39,932 nucleotides of DNA, taken from positions 1-39,932 of the forward strand of contig NZ_LAXJ01000030.1 of the NCBI RefSeq assembly GCF_001441615.1. Reading direction: 5' to 3'. The notes beneath the pieces were generated by a model that made no database searches, was not told where the DNA came from, and worked only from the letters and a program-made list of their open reading frames with translations. A program made the translations under genes and the position numbers. Source of the DNA: Roseovarius atlanticus (lineage in GTDB: Bacteria; Pseudomonadota; Alphaproteobacteria; Rhodobacterales; Rhodobacteraceae). The stretch's first letter is position 1. Each line of letters opens with the position of its first letter. Shown piece by piece: positions 15,469 to 24,169 of the stretch.

Positions 15469-16496
15469 TCCACGAAGACCCCGGGAATGCTGCGCGGTCC
15501 CTCGGTCAGCCAATCGGGGGTCGGCAGGTTCTTCTCGCGCAGGAACTCGGGGTTGAACAGCTTTGACTGATAGCGCGTGCCATAATCGCAAAGCACGGTC
15601 ACGAGAGTGTGCCCCGGCCCCATGTCCCGCGCCATGCGGATGGCCCCGGCGATGTTCACCCCGGTCGAGGCGCCCATGCACAGGCCCTCGTGCTCCAACA
15701 GGTCGAACACGATCGGCAACGCCTCCTCGTCCGGGATCTGATAGGCGAAATCGGGCCTGAACCCTTCCAGGTTCGCGGTGATCCGTGCCTGCCCGATGCC
15801 CTCGGCGATGGAACTGCCTTCGGCCTCCAGCTCTCCGGTCGTGTAGTAGGAATAGAGCTTTGCGCCCATCGGGTCGGCGATGCCCATCTTGACGCCTTTG
15901 GATTGCAACGCCATCGCCACCCCGGCCAGAGTGCCGCCCGAGCCGCAGGCGCAGATGAACCCGTCGACCTTGCCGCCGGTCTGCTCCCATATCTCGGGGC
16001 CGGTCGTCTCGACATGGGCCTGGCGGTTGGCGGTGTTGTCGAACTGGTTTGCCCAGATCACGCCCTTTTCGGCGGTCTCGGCCAGTTTCTTGGCCAGACG
16101 TTCGGAATAGCGCACGAAATTGTTGGGATTGCTGTAGGGCGCGGCCGGAACCTGCACCAGCTCGGCACCCGCAAGGGTCAGCATATCCTTCTTTTCCTGG
16201 CTTTGCGTTTCCGGGATCACGATCACCGTCTTGAACCCCATGGACGCGCCCACCAGCGCCAGCCCGATGCCCGTGTTGCCCGCCGTCCCCTCGACGATCG
16301 TGCCGCCGGGTTTCAATTCGCCACGCGCCACAGCGTCGGTGATGATCGACAGCGCCGCGCGATCCTTGACCGACTGCCCCGGGTTCAGGAATTCAGCCTT
16401 GCCATAGATGTCACAGCCGGTCTCTTCGCTGGCCTTGCGCAGTTTGATGAGGGGGGTGTTTCCGACCGCGTCGGCCAGATCCTTGGCGATCCGCAT
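15465..16496 (-). CDS. cysK: Cysteine synthase A (O-acetylserine sulfhydrylase)
   Basis: 343 residues, a PLP enzyme making L-cysteine from O-acetylserine and sulfide in the cytoplasm. Visible motifs: NTPLIKL; the PLP lysine in GQSVKDRAA (about residue 44); EGTAGNTGIGLA (substrate loop); GSGGTLAG (phosphate-binding loop). The C-terminus is longer than in enteric CysK, as in other Rhodobacteraceae. It follows trgB after 57 bases and overlaps the channel gene start. In Rhodobacter sphaeroides trgA, trgB and cysK were described together as a tellurite-resistance locus, consistent with thiol chemistry counteracting tellurite and oxidative damage. Confidence 0.93.
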   Translation of the reverse strand: MRIAKDLADAVGNTPLIKLRKASEETGCDIYGKAEFLNPGQSVKDRAALSIITDAVARGELKPGGTIVEGTAGNTGIGLALVGASMGFKTVIVIPETQSQEKKDMLTLAGAELVQVPAAPYSNPNNFVRYSERLAKKLAETAEKGVIWANQFDNTANRQAHVETTGPEIWEQTGGKVDGFICACGSGGTLAGVAMALQSKGVKMGIADPMGAKLYSYYTTGELEAEGSSIAEGIGQARITANLEGFRPDFAYQIPDEEALPIVFDLLEHEGLCMGASTGVNIAGAIRMARDMGPGHTLVTVLCDYGTRYQSKLFNPEFLREKNLPTPDWLTEGPRSIPGVFVE

Positions 16497-16553
16497 CGCT
16501 GAGGCTCCTTAAATCAGCATTCGGAATCTGATTAAGGCGGAAACGCCGTGAAC

Positions 16554-17504
16554 TCAAGCGGATGCGGTCAGGCGCGGGCGTTCCCGTTCCAGCCAGAGCA
16601 GCAATGCGAAAAGCGGACCGATGTTGATTTCGCCGGTACGGGTCATGTCCATCGCCGTTTCAAAATCAATGATATGGCGACGAATGTCTTCATGCTCGAC
16701 CTCCAGTCCGCCGTGACTCTTCCCGCCTTCGGGAAGATCGCACAGCCCGACATAGCAGTGGAACATCTCTGTCGAACAGCCCGGCGAACAGTAATGCGAT
16801 GACACATGTTCGAGCTTGGCAAGCTCAAGATCGGCCTCTTCCCGGCACTCGCGCCGCGCGGTTTCTTCCGGGGTTTCACCGGCATCCACACGTCCCGCCA
16901 CAGGCTCCAATACCCAAGGGTATGGGTCGCCGCGTCCGAACGGGCCCATCCGGAACTGCTCGACCAAGAGCACACGATCCCGTACGGGATCGTATGGCAA
17001 AACGAGGGCGGCGTCGGTGGCGACGAACACTTCCCGCGTCAGCGCTTCGGTCATCTCGCCACTGAACTGCGGATGGCGCAGGCGGTAACTGCGGGTCAGA
17101 AAGAACCCCTCGTGCGGCGTGTCCTGCGACAGGGTTTCGACCGCATCGGCCTGCATGGCGCTGCGCAGATGCGTCGGCGCCTGCTGCCGCGACGCGATCA
17201 CACGCGCAGCGGCCCGCGACAGGATCATCTGGCGACGCGGTTCAAGATCCTCTGCCCCCACCCGTCCGTAATATCCCATGATCTCGTCGGCGGCGTTTTC
17301 GTATAGCTGCGGGTCAGCATCGTCGCCGGCACCCAAGACCATCCCCTCTTCCGTTTCGTTGCATGAAATGCCCGCAACCGTGGCAAAGAAAAGCGCGCGA
17401 TCGGCGTCAGCACCCGTCAAATGCCCTTGGGTTTCCTTGCCAGCCGACAGACGTCTCAGCAAGGTATCTGTCCAGATCGGACCCTTCAGGATAACGACCC
17501 GCAT
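16554..17504 (-). CDS. trgB: TrgB-like Nudix hydrolase (tellurite resistance locus)
   Basis: 316 residues. The C-terminal half is an ADP-ribose-pyrophosphatase-type Nudix domain with the Nudix box at about residues 203-225 (GRVDAGETPEETARRECREE, with Asp replacing the usual Gly near its end). It is preceded by VLLVEQFRMGPFGRG and followed by YCSPGCSTEMFHCYVG, as in ADPR pyrophosphatases. The N-terminal ~150 residues are a separate domain that I cannot assign. The gene lies between trgA (4 bases away) and cysK, the order known for Rhodobacter trgAB-cysK. The likely reaction is hydrolysis of a nucleoside diphosphate derivative; its link to tellurite resistance is by family and locus, not by mechanism. 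Confidence 0.87.
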   Translation of the reverse strand: MRVVILKGPIWTDTLLRRLSAGKETQGHLTGADADRALFFATVAGISCNETEEGMVLGAGDDADPQLYENAADEIMGYYGRVGAEDLEPRRQMILSRAAARVIASRQQAPTHLRSAMQADAVETLSQDTPHEGFFLTRSYRLRHPQFSGEMTEALTREVFVATDAALVLPYDPVRDRVLLVEQFRMGPFGRGDPYPWVLEPVAGRVDAGETPEETARRECREEADLELAKLEHVSSHYCSPGCSTEMFHCYVGLCDLPEGGKSHGGLEVEHEDIRRHIIDFETAMDMTRTGEINIGPLFALLLWLERERPRLTASA

Positions 17505-17508
17505 CGGC

Positions 17509-17967
17509 TCAGCGCCAGCGCCGCGCGACCCACTCCGACACCAGCCCGATCACAATGCCGCCGCCGACCAGCAGCACGATCAGCGGGATATGCCACATGG
17601 TGAACAGGTAATCGATGCCGATCTCGAAAATCGCGATTATCCCCTCGACCGGTCCGTCGTAACGGTTTTCCAGGGCCTGGCGCAGCATCTCGTTGAAGCT
17701 TTGCAGGAAAAGCGCCCAAAACACCAGCGCTCCCACACCGGTCAGGCCCGCGCCAATGGCGTTGCTGTAACCATAGTTCAGCCGCGAACCGGTCACGACC
17801 CAGCCCATCAGTAGGCCCAGGCCGACATTCACCTCGTTGAACCAGCCAAAGCCGGTGCCCTCGGGCATCAGCGGGCGAAACATTTCCGAGGCATACCAGG
17901 CAAGGATCGCCATCAGGATCGCGGCCACGCCGCGTCCGGTGGTCGGCATACTGTCGGTTACGGGCAT
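17509..17967 (-). CDS. trgA: TrgA family membrane protein (tellurite resistance locus)
   Basis: 152 residues with about four hydrophobic helices: GRGVAAILMAILAWYASEMF, then NVGLGLLMGWVVTG, a helix around GAGLTGVGALVFWALFLQSF, and a C-terminal one (HIPLIVLLVGGGIVIGLV). The sequence matches the TrgA family confined mostly to Rhodobacterales. Its role in tellurite resistance is known genetically; the mechanism is not. Its start overlaps the end of cfa by 10 bases, and it ends 4 bases before trgB, so these genes are most likely co-transcribed. Confidence 0.88.
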   Translation of the reverse strand: MPVTDSMPTTGRGVAAILMAILAWYASEMFRPLMPEGTGFGWFNEVNVGLGLLMGWVVTGSRLNYGYSNAIGAGLTGVGALVFWALFLQSFNEMLRQALENRYDGPVEGIIAIFEIGIDYLFTMWHIPLIVLLVGGGIVIGLVSEWVARRWR

Positions 17968-19259
17968 TCCTCTGCGGGCCTCGCGATTGTGATCTGTGTC
18001 ACGTCGCAGTTACCCGCATGAAACGCCGCCGCACAAGAGGTCAGGTAAAAATTCCACATCCGGCGAAAGCGTTCGTCAAAGCCCATTTCGGCGATCTGCT
18101 CCCATTTTTCGTTGAACGTGTCATGCCAGCGGCGCAGTGTCTGGCTGTAGCTTTCACCGAACTCGATGGATTGCCGAAAAAGAAGCCCGGCCTTTTCGAC
18201 CTGAGCGCGAAGGGCGGTAGGGCTGGGCAGCATACCTCCGGGGAAGATGTATTTCTGGATGAAATCCACATCCTTGCGATAAGTCTCGAACCGGTCGTCT
18301 CCCACGGTGATGATCTGAAGCGTGGCCTGGGCGCCGGGTTTGAGCCGGTCATGCACCGTGTCGAAGTAGACGGGCCAGTACCGCTCGCCAACGGCCTCGA
18401 ACATCTCGATGCTGGCGATGCCGTCGTAAAGGCCCGTCTCATCGCGGTAATCCTGAAGCTTGAAGGTCACCAGTTCGGAAAGCCCCGCGTCCTCAATGCG
18501 CTCCTGGGCAAATTTGAACTGTTCCTCGCTGATGGTCAGGCAGGTGACGCGCAGCCCGCGCTGGCCGGCCGCGTATTCCGCGAACCCGCCCCATCCACAG
18601 CCGATCTCCAGCACGTGATCCCCAGGCTTTGCGCCCATCTGGTCGATCATCGAGGCATATTTCGCCGTCTGCGCCGCTTCAAGGCTTTCCTGTCCGGTCT
18701 CGAAGATGGCGCTGGAGTAGGTCATGGTGTCGTCCAGCCACAGCCGGTAGAAATCGTTGCCAAGGTCGTAATGATAGCTGATGTTGCGGCGGGCCTGCTT
18801 GCGCGTATTGCGCTGGAACCAAAAGCGCAGCTTTTCGTAAAACTCGACCAGCTTCTGCCCGGGATAGCCGTTATACATGTCGTCATTGTCGCTGTTGACG
18901 AGGTCCATGAAGGCCTGAAGGTCCGGTGTGGTCCACCATTCATCCAGATAGGCTTCGCAAAAGCCAAGATAGCCTTCGCGCAGCATCCGCGAGAACAGTT
19001 CGTCATTGTGGATGTCGATGCGCGCCACCGGCCCCGGCGCGCCCCCTTCGGCGCGGAATACCCGGCCATCGTCCAGTCCGATGTCCAGCCGTCCATTTTG
19101 CAGCGTCCTGGCCACCGCAAACATCCGCGCGAAATAGCGCGGTAGGCCTGTCTGTCCCTCTGTATCGGTCAGGACGGTTTCGGTCGGTCGCGGCTTCTTG
19201 GAGCGGCCATCCGGCGCAGTGTCCGGGGCGGTGCCCAAAGGTGTTCTCAGTACTTTCAA
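17958..19259 (-). CDS. cfaA: Cyclopropane-fatty-acyl-phospholipid synthase-type methyltransferase
   Basis: 433 residues. After an N-terminal extension the CFA synthase core carries SYHYDLGNDFYRLWLDDTMTYS (about 158-179), the SAM-binding loop VLEIGCGWGGFAEYA (about 215-229), EMFEAVGE and FIQKYIFPGGMLP. The family transfers a methylene group from S-adenosylmethionine to unsaturated acyl chains in membrane phospholipids, changing membrane resistance to oxidants and acid. ATG 19259 overlaps the photolyase stop by 4 bases. In R. sphaeroides the phrA-cfaA pair belongs to the RpoE/ChrR singlet-oxygen response, and a matching promoter sits upstream here. Related family members make methylated or furan fatty acids, so the exact product is not certain. 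Confidence 0.88.
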   Translation of the reverse strand: MKVLRTPLGTAPDTAPDGRSKKPRPTETVLTDTEGQTGLPRYFARMFAVARTLQNGRLDIGLDDGRVFRAEGGAPGPVARIDIHNDELFSRMLREGYLGFCEAYLDEWWTTPDLQAFMDLVNSDNDDMYNGYPGQKLVEFYEKLRFWFQRNTRKQARRNISYHYDLGNDFYRLWLDDTMTYSSAIFETGQESLEAAQTAKYASMIDQMGAKPGDHVLEIGCGWGGFAEYAAGQRGLRVTCLTISEEQFKFAQERIEDAGLSELVTFKLQDYRDETGLYDGIASIEMFEAVGERYWPVYFDTVHDRLKPGAQATLQIITVGDDRFETYRKDVDFIQKYIFPGGMLPSPTALRAQVEKAGLLFRQSIEFGESYSQTLRRWHDTFNEKWEQIAEMGFDERFRRMWNFYLTSCAAAFHAGNCDVTQITIARPAEECP

Positions 19260-20680
19260 AACGGTCTCGCTTCATACGCATCCAGGGCGCGCTGCCGGCC
19301 TTCGGAAAGGCCGATCACGCGCTCGGGGTACTCGTCATCGGGTTGCATGGTCCAACTGCGCGGTATGGCCTCGAAATAGCTCAGCGCGGTCTTGGTGGGG
19401 CGGCTTTGCGCCTCGGCGATCCAGCGGCGGCGATAGGCACCATCGGGGTCGAACTTGTCCAGTTGCGTTTCGGGGTTGAAGACGCGGAAATACGGTGTGG
19501 CATCCGGGCCGCTGCCCGCCGCCCATTGCCAGCCCATCGCGTTCGACGCCACGTCCCAGTCGGTCAGGCAATCGTCGAACCAGGCCTGTCCCACCTTCCA
19601 GTGGGTCATCAGGTGCTTTGTCAGGTAGCTGGCAACGATCATCCGGGCGCGATTGTGCATCTTGCCGGTCACGTACATTTCGCGCATGGCCGCATCGACA
19701 AAGGGCTCACCGGTGCGGCCCTGTTTCCAGGCCTTGACCTCGGCGCGCCGCTCGTCCTCGTTCCAGGGAAAAGCGTCCCATTCCTCACGCCAGTTGCCGT
19801 CCTTGATGCGTGGCGTGTGATAGATCAGGTGATAGGCAAACTCGCGCCAGACCAGTTCTTGCAACCATGTCTCCGCACTCTTGCCGCCGCCATCGTGAAG
19901 GGCACGCCGCCCCGCGTGCCAGCATTGCGCCGGGGAAATCTCGCCATAGGTCAGGTTCTCGGACAGGCCCGAGGTGCCGTCCTCGGCAGGGAAGTCACGG
20001 GTGTTCTTGTACTCGCCGATGGCATGGCCTGTGAACCAGCCCAGCCGCCCGTGCGCCGCCTCCTCGCCCACCCGCTGGTGCGGCAGGCACACCTCGGCGC
20101 CCCGGTCCATCGCCGCGCCCAACTTCCAGTCCTCCAGCGCGTCGCTGTCGGGCCAGCTTTCCGGCGGCGGTACTTTGGACGGGGCCGAAAGTGGCGCGTC
20201 GACCTCGCGGTCGCGCACGGCGCGCCACATCGGCGTATAGACCTTGTAGAACCCGCCGGCCTTGGTCTCGACTGTCCACGGCTCGAAGAGCAGGTGGCCG
20301 GTATGGCTTTCGGCTTCGATATCGGCATCCTTCAGGGACGCTTTCACCGCCTTGTCGCGTTCGATCGCGTCTGGGTCATAAGCGCGGGACCAGTACACCG
20401 CCCCTGCCCCGGTCTTGCGCGCAAGATCGAGCAAGATGTCGGCCGGCTTGCCCGAACGGAACACGATCCGGCTGCCCTTGTCGCGCAACCTTTTGTCAAG
20501 GTCGGCCAGCGACAGGCCAAGCCGCCATTTCGGCGCGGCACCAAGATCATCGACCAGTTTGTCACGGATGAACACCGGGATCACCGGCCCACCGCGTTCA
20601 ACCGCGGCGGTCAGGGCCGGATGGTCCGACAAACGCAAGTCGCGGCGCAGCCACAGGATGGTCGGTGTCGTGTCTGTCAT
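19256..20680 (-). CDS. phrA: Deoxyribodipyrimidine photolyase
   Basis: 474 residues. The N-terminal antenna-binding domain starts ILWLRRDLRLSDHPAL; the C-terminal FAD domain carries WLQELVWREFAYHLIYH, RARMIVASYLTKHL and the signature DWDVASNAMGWQWAAGSGPD, followed by FNPETQLDKFDPDG. It repairs UV-induced cyclobutane pyrimidine dimers using light. ATG 20680 is chosen because the predicted transcription start of the RpoE-like promoter (20709-20737) is near 20702, which excludes the in-frame ATG at 20704. It is first gene of the phrA-cfa-trgA-trgB-cysK-mscS chain. Confidence 0.94.
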   Translation of the reverse strand: MTDTTPTILWLRRDLRLSDHPALTAAVERGGPVIPVFIRDKLVDDLGAAPKWRLGLSLADLDKRLRDKGSRIVFRSGKPADILLDLARKTGAGAVYWSRAYDPDAIERDKAVKASLKDADIEAESHTGHLLFEPWTVETKAGGFYKVYTPMWRAVRDREVDAPLSAPSKVPPPESWPDSDALEDWKLGAAMDRGAEVCLPHQRVGEEAAHGRLGWFTGHAIGEYKNTRDFPAEDGTSGLSENLTYGEISPAQCWHAGRRALHDGGGKSAETWLQELVWREFAYHLIYHTPRIKDGNWREEWDAFPWNEDERRAEVKAWKQGRTGEPFVDAAMREMYVTGKMHNRARMIVASYLTKHLMTHWKVGQAWFDDCLTDWDVASNAMGWQWAAGSGPDATPYFRVFNPETQLDKFDPDGAYRRRWIAEAQSRPTKTALSYFEAIPRSWTMQPDDEYPERVIGLSEGRQRALDAYEARPF

Positions 20681-20708
20681 GTGCTCTGCGCCCCCGGTCG
20701 TCATGGGG

Positions 20709-20737
20709 CTATACGGCCTGCAAGTCCCCGTGGATCA
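20709..20737 (-). promoter_or_regulatory. RpoE (singlet-oxygen)-type promoter for phrA-cfaA
   Basis: On the minus strand TGATCC (20737-20732), exactly 18 bases, then TATAG (20713-20709). The described R. sphaeroides RpoE promoter is TGATCC-N18-TAAGA-like, and phrA/cfaA are known targets. The TGA of the -35 element is the stop codon of the aminotransferase gene. The predicted start, about 7 bases downstream, gives a leader of roughly 22 nt before ATG 20680. Confidence 0.7.
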
Positions 20738-21961
20738 AAGACAAGTTTCCAAGGCTTCCAGAAGGCGGTCCACCTCGGGCTTGTTCGTGTAGTGAACGAA
20801 GCTAAGCCGCAGCACGCCCTTGTCCAGATCAATACCCATCGCCTGCAAAGGGCGCGCGCCATAGAAATCGCCACCGCCCGCCATGATCCCGTGTTCGGCC
20901 AGCCGCGCCGCCATCTCGGCCCCCGGCCCCTGCAGTTCCACGGCCACGGTGGGCGCCTTGTGCGCGGCATCGCGCGGACCGATCAGGCGCAGAGCGTTCT
21001 TTTCGGCCAGGTAGTCCAGCAAGGGTTGCAAAAGCGCGGTCTCGTGGGCGCGCATCAGGTCATGTACGCCCTTTGTGCGTCCGGCCGCGTCGCCCGCGAT
21101 TCCATGATGTTCGGCGAGCGCATCGTAATAGTCCGCCATCCCCGCGCAGGCGGCCACCTGGGCATGGTCCGGCCCCGCAGGCGTGAACCGCTTGTAAAGA
21201 CTGTCGGCGTTGAACCAATGCGCCTGGTTCGGCAACATATGCCCCAGTTCGCGGCGCAGGACCATGACGCCCTGATGGGGGCCATAGGTCTTGTAAGCCG
21301 AGAACAGATAGATATCGGCACCAAGGTCGCCCACGTTGACAAAGCCGTGCGGCGCATAGGACACCCCGTCGACACAGACGAACGCCCCGGCGGCATGGGC
21401 GGCGGCGGTGATCTCGACCACCGGATTGACGGCCCCCACGATGTTGGAACAATGCGGAAAACAGACCAGCCTCACAGTGTCGTCCAGAAGGTCTTCCAGA
21501 TCCTCGAGGCGCAGAAGACCGCTGTCGGGATCGATCCGCCATTCGCGCACGTCGACGCCCGCGTCGGCCAATCGCCTCCAGGGCCCGGAATTGGCCTCGT
21601 GATCCTGGTCGGTGACGATGATCGCGTCGCCCGGCGTCGTCCATTGCCGGAACGCCTGCGCCAGCACATAGGTGTTTTGCGTCGTGGACGGACCGAAGCT
21701 CAGTTCGTCGGTCTCGACACCCAGCATCGCGGCCAGGCGGGTGCGGGCCTCGTCCATCTCTTCGCCGCCCAGCCGGCTGGCCTCGTAGGGGCCGTAGGGC
21801 TGAACCTTGCGCTGCTGATAGAACCGTGTCAGCCGCGCGATCACCGGGGCGCAGGTATAGGACCCGCCGGCATTCTCAAAAAACGCCTGCCCGTCCAGGG
21901 TTGGCTCCGCGAAAGCCGGGAACTGGCCCCGCACAAAATCGACATCCAACGCCGCACTCAT
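20735..21961 (-). CDS. Class V aminotransferase-fold PLP enzyme (cysteine-desulfurase-like)
   Basis: 408 residues from ATG 21961, with GGGAG 7 bases upstream. The fold-type I PLP motifs are FFENAGGSY near the N-terminus, FGPSTTQNTY, TDQDHEANSGPW, CVDGVSYAPHG (Asp and His near the cofactor ring) and the PLP lysine in LFSAYKTYGPHQG (about residue 232). The C-terminal RLSFVHYTNKPEVDRLL closes the small domain. Related proteins are annotated as cysteine desulfurase-like or isopenicillin-N-epimerase-like; the true substrate is unknown. It is separated from the BCCT gene upstream by a strong hairpin, so it is probably its own transcription unit. Its stop codon forms part of the promoter of phrA. 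Confidence 0.85.
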   Translation of the reverse strand: MSAALDVDFVRGQFPAFAEPTLDGQAFFENAGGSYTCAPVIARLTRFYQQRKVQPYGPYEASRLGGEEMDEARTRLAAMLGVETDELSFGPSTTQNTYVLAQAFRQWTTPGDAIIVTDQDHEANSGPWRRLADAGVDVREWRIDPDSGLLRLEDLEDLLDDTVRLVCFPHCSNIVGAVNPVVEITAAAHAAGAFVCVDGVSYAPHGFVNVGDLGADIYLFSAYKTYGPHQGVMVLRRELGHMLPNQAHWFNADSLYKRFTPAGPDHAQVAACAGMADYYDALAEHHGIAGDAAGRTKGVHDLMRAHETALLQPLLDYLAEKNALRLIGPRDAAHKAPTVAVELQGPGAEMAARLAEHGIMAGGGDFYGARPLQAMGIDLDKGVLRLSFVHYTNKPEVDRLLEALETCL

Positions 21962-21997
21962 CCTGATCTCCCTTTCGTTTGGCGACACAAAACAGCA

Positions 21998-22038
21998 AAG
22001 CCCCCCGGGGTGCAAGAACCCGGGGGGCTTCGTTTTTT
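21998..22038. terminator. GC-rich hairpin terminator
   Basis: A 12-bp stem (AAGCCCCCCGGG at 21998-22009, its complement at 22019-22030) with a 9-base loop. T-rich sequence follows on both strands: CGTTTTTT on plus and TGCTGTTTTG on minus. It lies between the BCCT stop and the aminotransferase start and most likely ends BCCT transcription. Confidence 0.8.
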
Positions 22039-22057
22039 CAGGTCCGATCGTCCGGCG

Positions 22058-23695
22058 TCAGCCGCGCGGTTCTGAATGCAGGCCCTTCCAGATCGCAAAG
22101 CACATGATCAGCAGAACGCAGGTAAACAGCAGCCCCGTCGAGATCACCATGGATTGCAGCGAGGCCAACCCGCCGCCGATCAGAAGCGCGATGGCAACGG
22201 CGCCTTCGAAGATGCACCAGAACACGCGCTGCGGCACGGGTGCGTCGACCTTGCCCCCGGCGGTGATCGTGTCGATCACCAGGCTGCCGGAGTCCGAGGA
22301 CGTCACGAAGAACACGATCACCAGAACAATCCCGATGAAGGACGTGACCGCGGCGATCGGCAGCGGATCAAGCATCTTGAACAGTTGCAGCTCCAGCGCG
22401 GCGTCCTGCGCGGCAGTGTAGCCGTCATTGACCACCTGATGGATCGCCGTGCCACCGAAGATAGACATCCAGAACACGCAGACCAGCGTCGGGATGATCA
22501 GCACGCAGGTGATGAACTCGCGCACGGTGCGGCCCCGGCTGACGCGGGCGATGAACATGCCCACAAACGGTGACCAGCTGATCCACCACGCCCAGTAGAA
22601 CGAGGTCCAGCCCTGGCTGTAGTTCACATCCTCTCGCCCGAAGGGCATCGACAGCGGGATCAGGTTCTGCGCGTAGGAAACAAGGCTGTCCCAGAAGAAG
22701 CTCAGCAGGAACATGGTCGGTCCGGTGATCAGCACGAAAAGCGCCAGAATCCCGGCAAGACCCATGTTGATTTCCGACAGCACCTTCACACCGCCATCCA
22801 GGCCGCGCACGACCGAGATCAGGGCAACCGCCGTGATGCCGGTGATCAGGATCACCTCGGTGGTTGTTCCCTTGGGAATGCCGAACAACTCGTTCAGGCC
22901 GCCATTGGCCTGCGTCGCGCCAAAGCCCAGCGAGGTGGCCAGACCGAAGAGCGTTGCGAACACCGCGATCACGTCGATGATATGCCCCGGCCAGCCCCAG
23001 ACGCGGTCACCCAGGATCGGATAGAACGCGCTGCGGATGGTCAACGGAAGCCCCTTGTTGAAGCTGAAGAGCGCCAGCGCCAAAGCGACGGTGGCGTAGA
23101 CCGCCCACGGGTGCAGCGCCCAGTGATAGATCGTGGCCGCCATACCCAGCCGGATCGCGGCTTCCTGATCGCCGGCGGCAGCGCCCAGCGGCGCCCAGTC
23201 GGTGCGCACGCCGTTTTCCGACGCGGTGCCGCCCATCGAGCTTGAGAAGTGGCTCATCGGTTCGGACACGCCATAGAACATCAGACCGATGCCCATGCCG
23301 GCCGCGAAAAGCATCGCGAACCAGCCGGCATAGCTGTAATCCGGCACCGCTTCGGCGCCGCCCAGCCGCACCTTGCCGACGGGCAGGACGATCAGCAGCA
23401 GGGCGAAGATCACGACCAAGTTGCCCGCGCTCAGAAAGAACCAGTCGAACGTCTTGGTGGTAAAGTCGAACATCGACGAGAAGACCGTCGAGGCCTGCTC
23501 CGGCAATGCAAGCGTGTAGAACACGAATGCCATGATCGCCAGACCCGAAATCAGAAAGACCGGATTGTGAATATCCAGGCCGAACGGCCCGATCTTGGTT
23601 TCGATATTGTCCTGACCGATCTGGTAATCGGTCTGAATGATATGCGCCCGGCCATCCGGCTCGGGGATACCCTGGTTGGCTGTTTCATCGGCCAT
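22058..23695 (-). CDS. BCCT family betaine/carnitine/choline transporter
   Basis: 545 residues with about 12 transmembrane helices. It has the glycine-rich helix GMGIGLMFYGVSEPMSHF (about 133-150), where the GxGxG form is typical of sodium-coupled members such as BetP, and the signature FYWAWWISWSPFVGMFIARVSRGRTVREF (about 372-400), which includes the aromatic substrate box. It takes up quaternary ammonium or sulfonium osmolytes (glycine betaine, choline, possibly DMSP) across the inner membrane. The start is ATG 23695 with a long soluble N-tail (PDGRAHIIQTDYQIGQ). It lies 57 bases behind a universal stress protein gene on the same strand, probably co-transcribed, which suggests stress-linked uptake. 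The exact substrate cannot be read. Confidence 0.93.
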   Translation of the reverse strand: MADETANQGIPEPDGRAHIIQTDYQIGQDNIETKIGPFGLDIHNPVFLISGLAIMAFVFYTLALPEQASTVFSSMFDFTTKTFDWFFLSAGNLVVIFALLLIVLPVGKVRLGGAEAVPDYSYAGWFAMLFAAGMGIGLMFYGVSEPMSHFSSSMGGTASENGVRTDWAPLGAAAGDQEAAIRLGMAATIYHWALHPWAVYATVALALALFSFNKGLPLTIRSAFYPILGDRVWGWPGHIIDVIAVFATLFGLATSLGFGATQANGGLNELFGIPKGTTTEVILITGITAVALISVVRGLDGGVKVLSEINMGLAGILALFVLITGPTMFLLSFFWDSLVSYAQNLIPLSMPFGREDVNYSQGWTSFYWAWWISWSPFVGMFIARVSRGRTVREFITCVLIIPTLVCVFWMSIFGGTAIHQVVNDGYTAAQDAALELQLFKMLDPLPIAAVTSFIGIVLVIVFFVTSSDSGSLVIDTITAGGKVDAPVPQRVFWCIFEGAVAIALLIGGGLASLQSMVISTGLLFTCVLLIMCFAIWKGLHSEPRG

Positions 23696-23752
23696 ACATG
23701 GCCTCCTCTTTTTTGATTCTTCTTGCGATTACGAAAGGACCCGAGCCTTGTC

Positions 23753-24169
23753 TCAGGTTCTGACCACCATGACAGAGCATTTGGCGTGCTCTGCGATTTT
23801 GCCGCCATTCGACGGCCAAACGTAGTCCATGACGTTGGGCAGATGGCTTGCCATCACGACCAGGTCGACATTGTTGTCTGCTGTCGCCTTCAGCAGAACG
23901 TCATCGACGTCCGAACTCGGATCGTGGCTGAGAAGCGCCTTGCCCAAGGCGGTGAAACCGTGCGCTTGGCTCTGTTCGTTGGCGAAGGCATCGAGCTTTT
24001 CACCGTATTCCTCCGGCGAATGGGCGACGGAACTGGGCGTCGATGTGGTGACGCCGACAAAGACGACCTCGGCGCCGTAGTGTTTGGCCAGGTCGGCGGT
24101 ACATTGAAGCGCCTTTTCGAGGCGGTCCTTATGTGCCAGATCGACCGGGGCCATGATCTTTTTGAACAT
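23753..24169 (-). CDS. Universal stress protein (UspA family)
   Basis: 138 residues, single Usp domain: start FKKIMAPVDLAHKDRLEKAL, middle VVFVGVTT, end VDLVVMASHLPNVMDYVWPSNGGKIAEHAKCSVMVVR. The C-terminal ATP-type loop (G-2x-G-9x-G) is not in its classical form, so nucleotide binding is uncertain. It precedes the BCCT gene by 57 bases. Usp proteins next to transporters often modulate their partner (as with TeaD and the TRAP transporter TeaABC); that role is inferred here. Confidence 0.9.
   Translation of the reverse strand: MFKKIMAPVDLAHKDRLEKALQCTADLAKHYGAEVVFVGVTTSTPSSVAHSPEEYGEKLDAFANEQSQAHGFTALGKALLSHDPSSDVDDVLLKATADNNVDLVVMASHLPNVMDYVWPSNGGKIAEHAKCSVMVVRT

Noticed and set aside
12736..15570. 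A 944-codon open frame on the plus strand opposite the channel gene
   Set aside because: It is antisense to an 832-residue protein with clear MscS motifs. Its translation is rich in Arg/His/Gln/Asp without domain character, as expected for a shadow frame in GC-rich DNA.
15469..15990. N-terminal extension of the mechanosensitive channel
   Set aside because: It is out-of-frame shadow of cysK; the signal peptide begins at ATG 15468.
18926..22075. A 1049-codon plus-strand open frame across cfa, phrA and the aminotransferase
   Set aside because: It runs antisense to three genes with intact catalytic motifs and crosses their boundaries, and has no recognisable domain.
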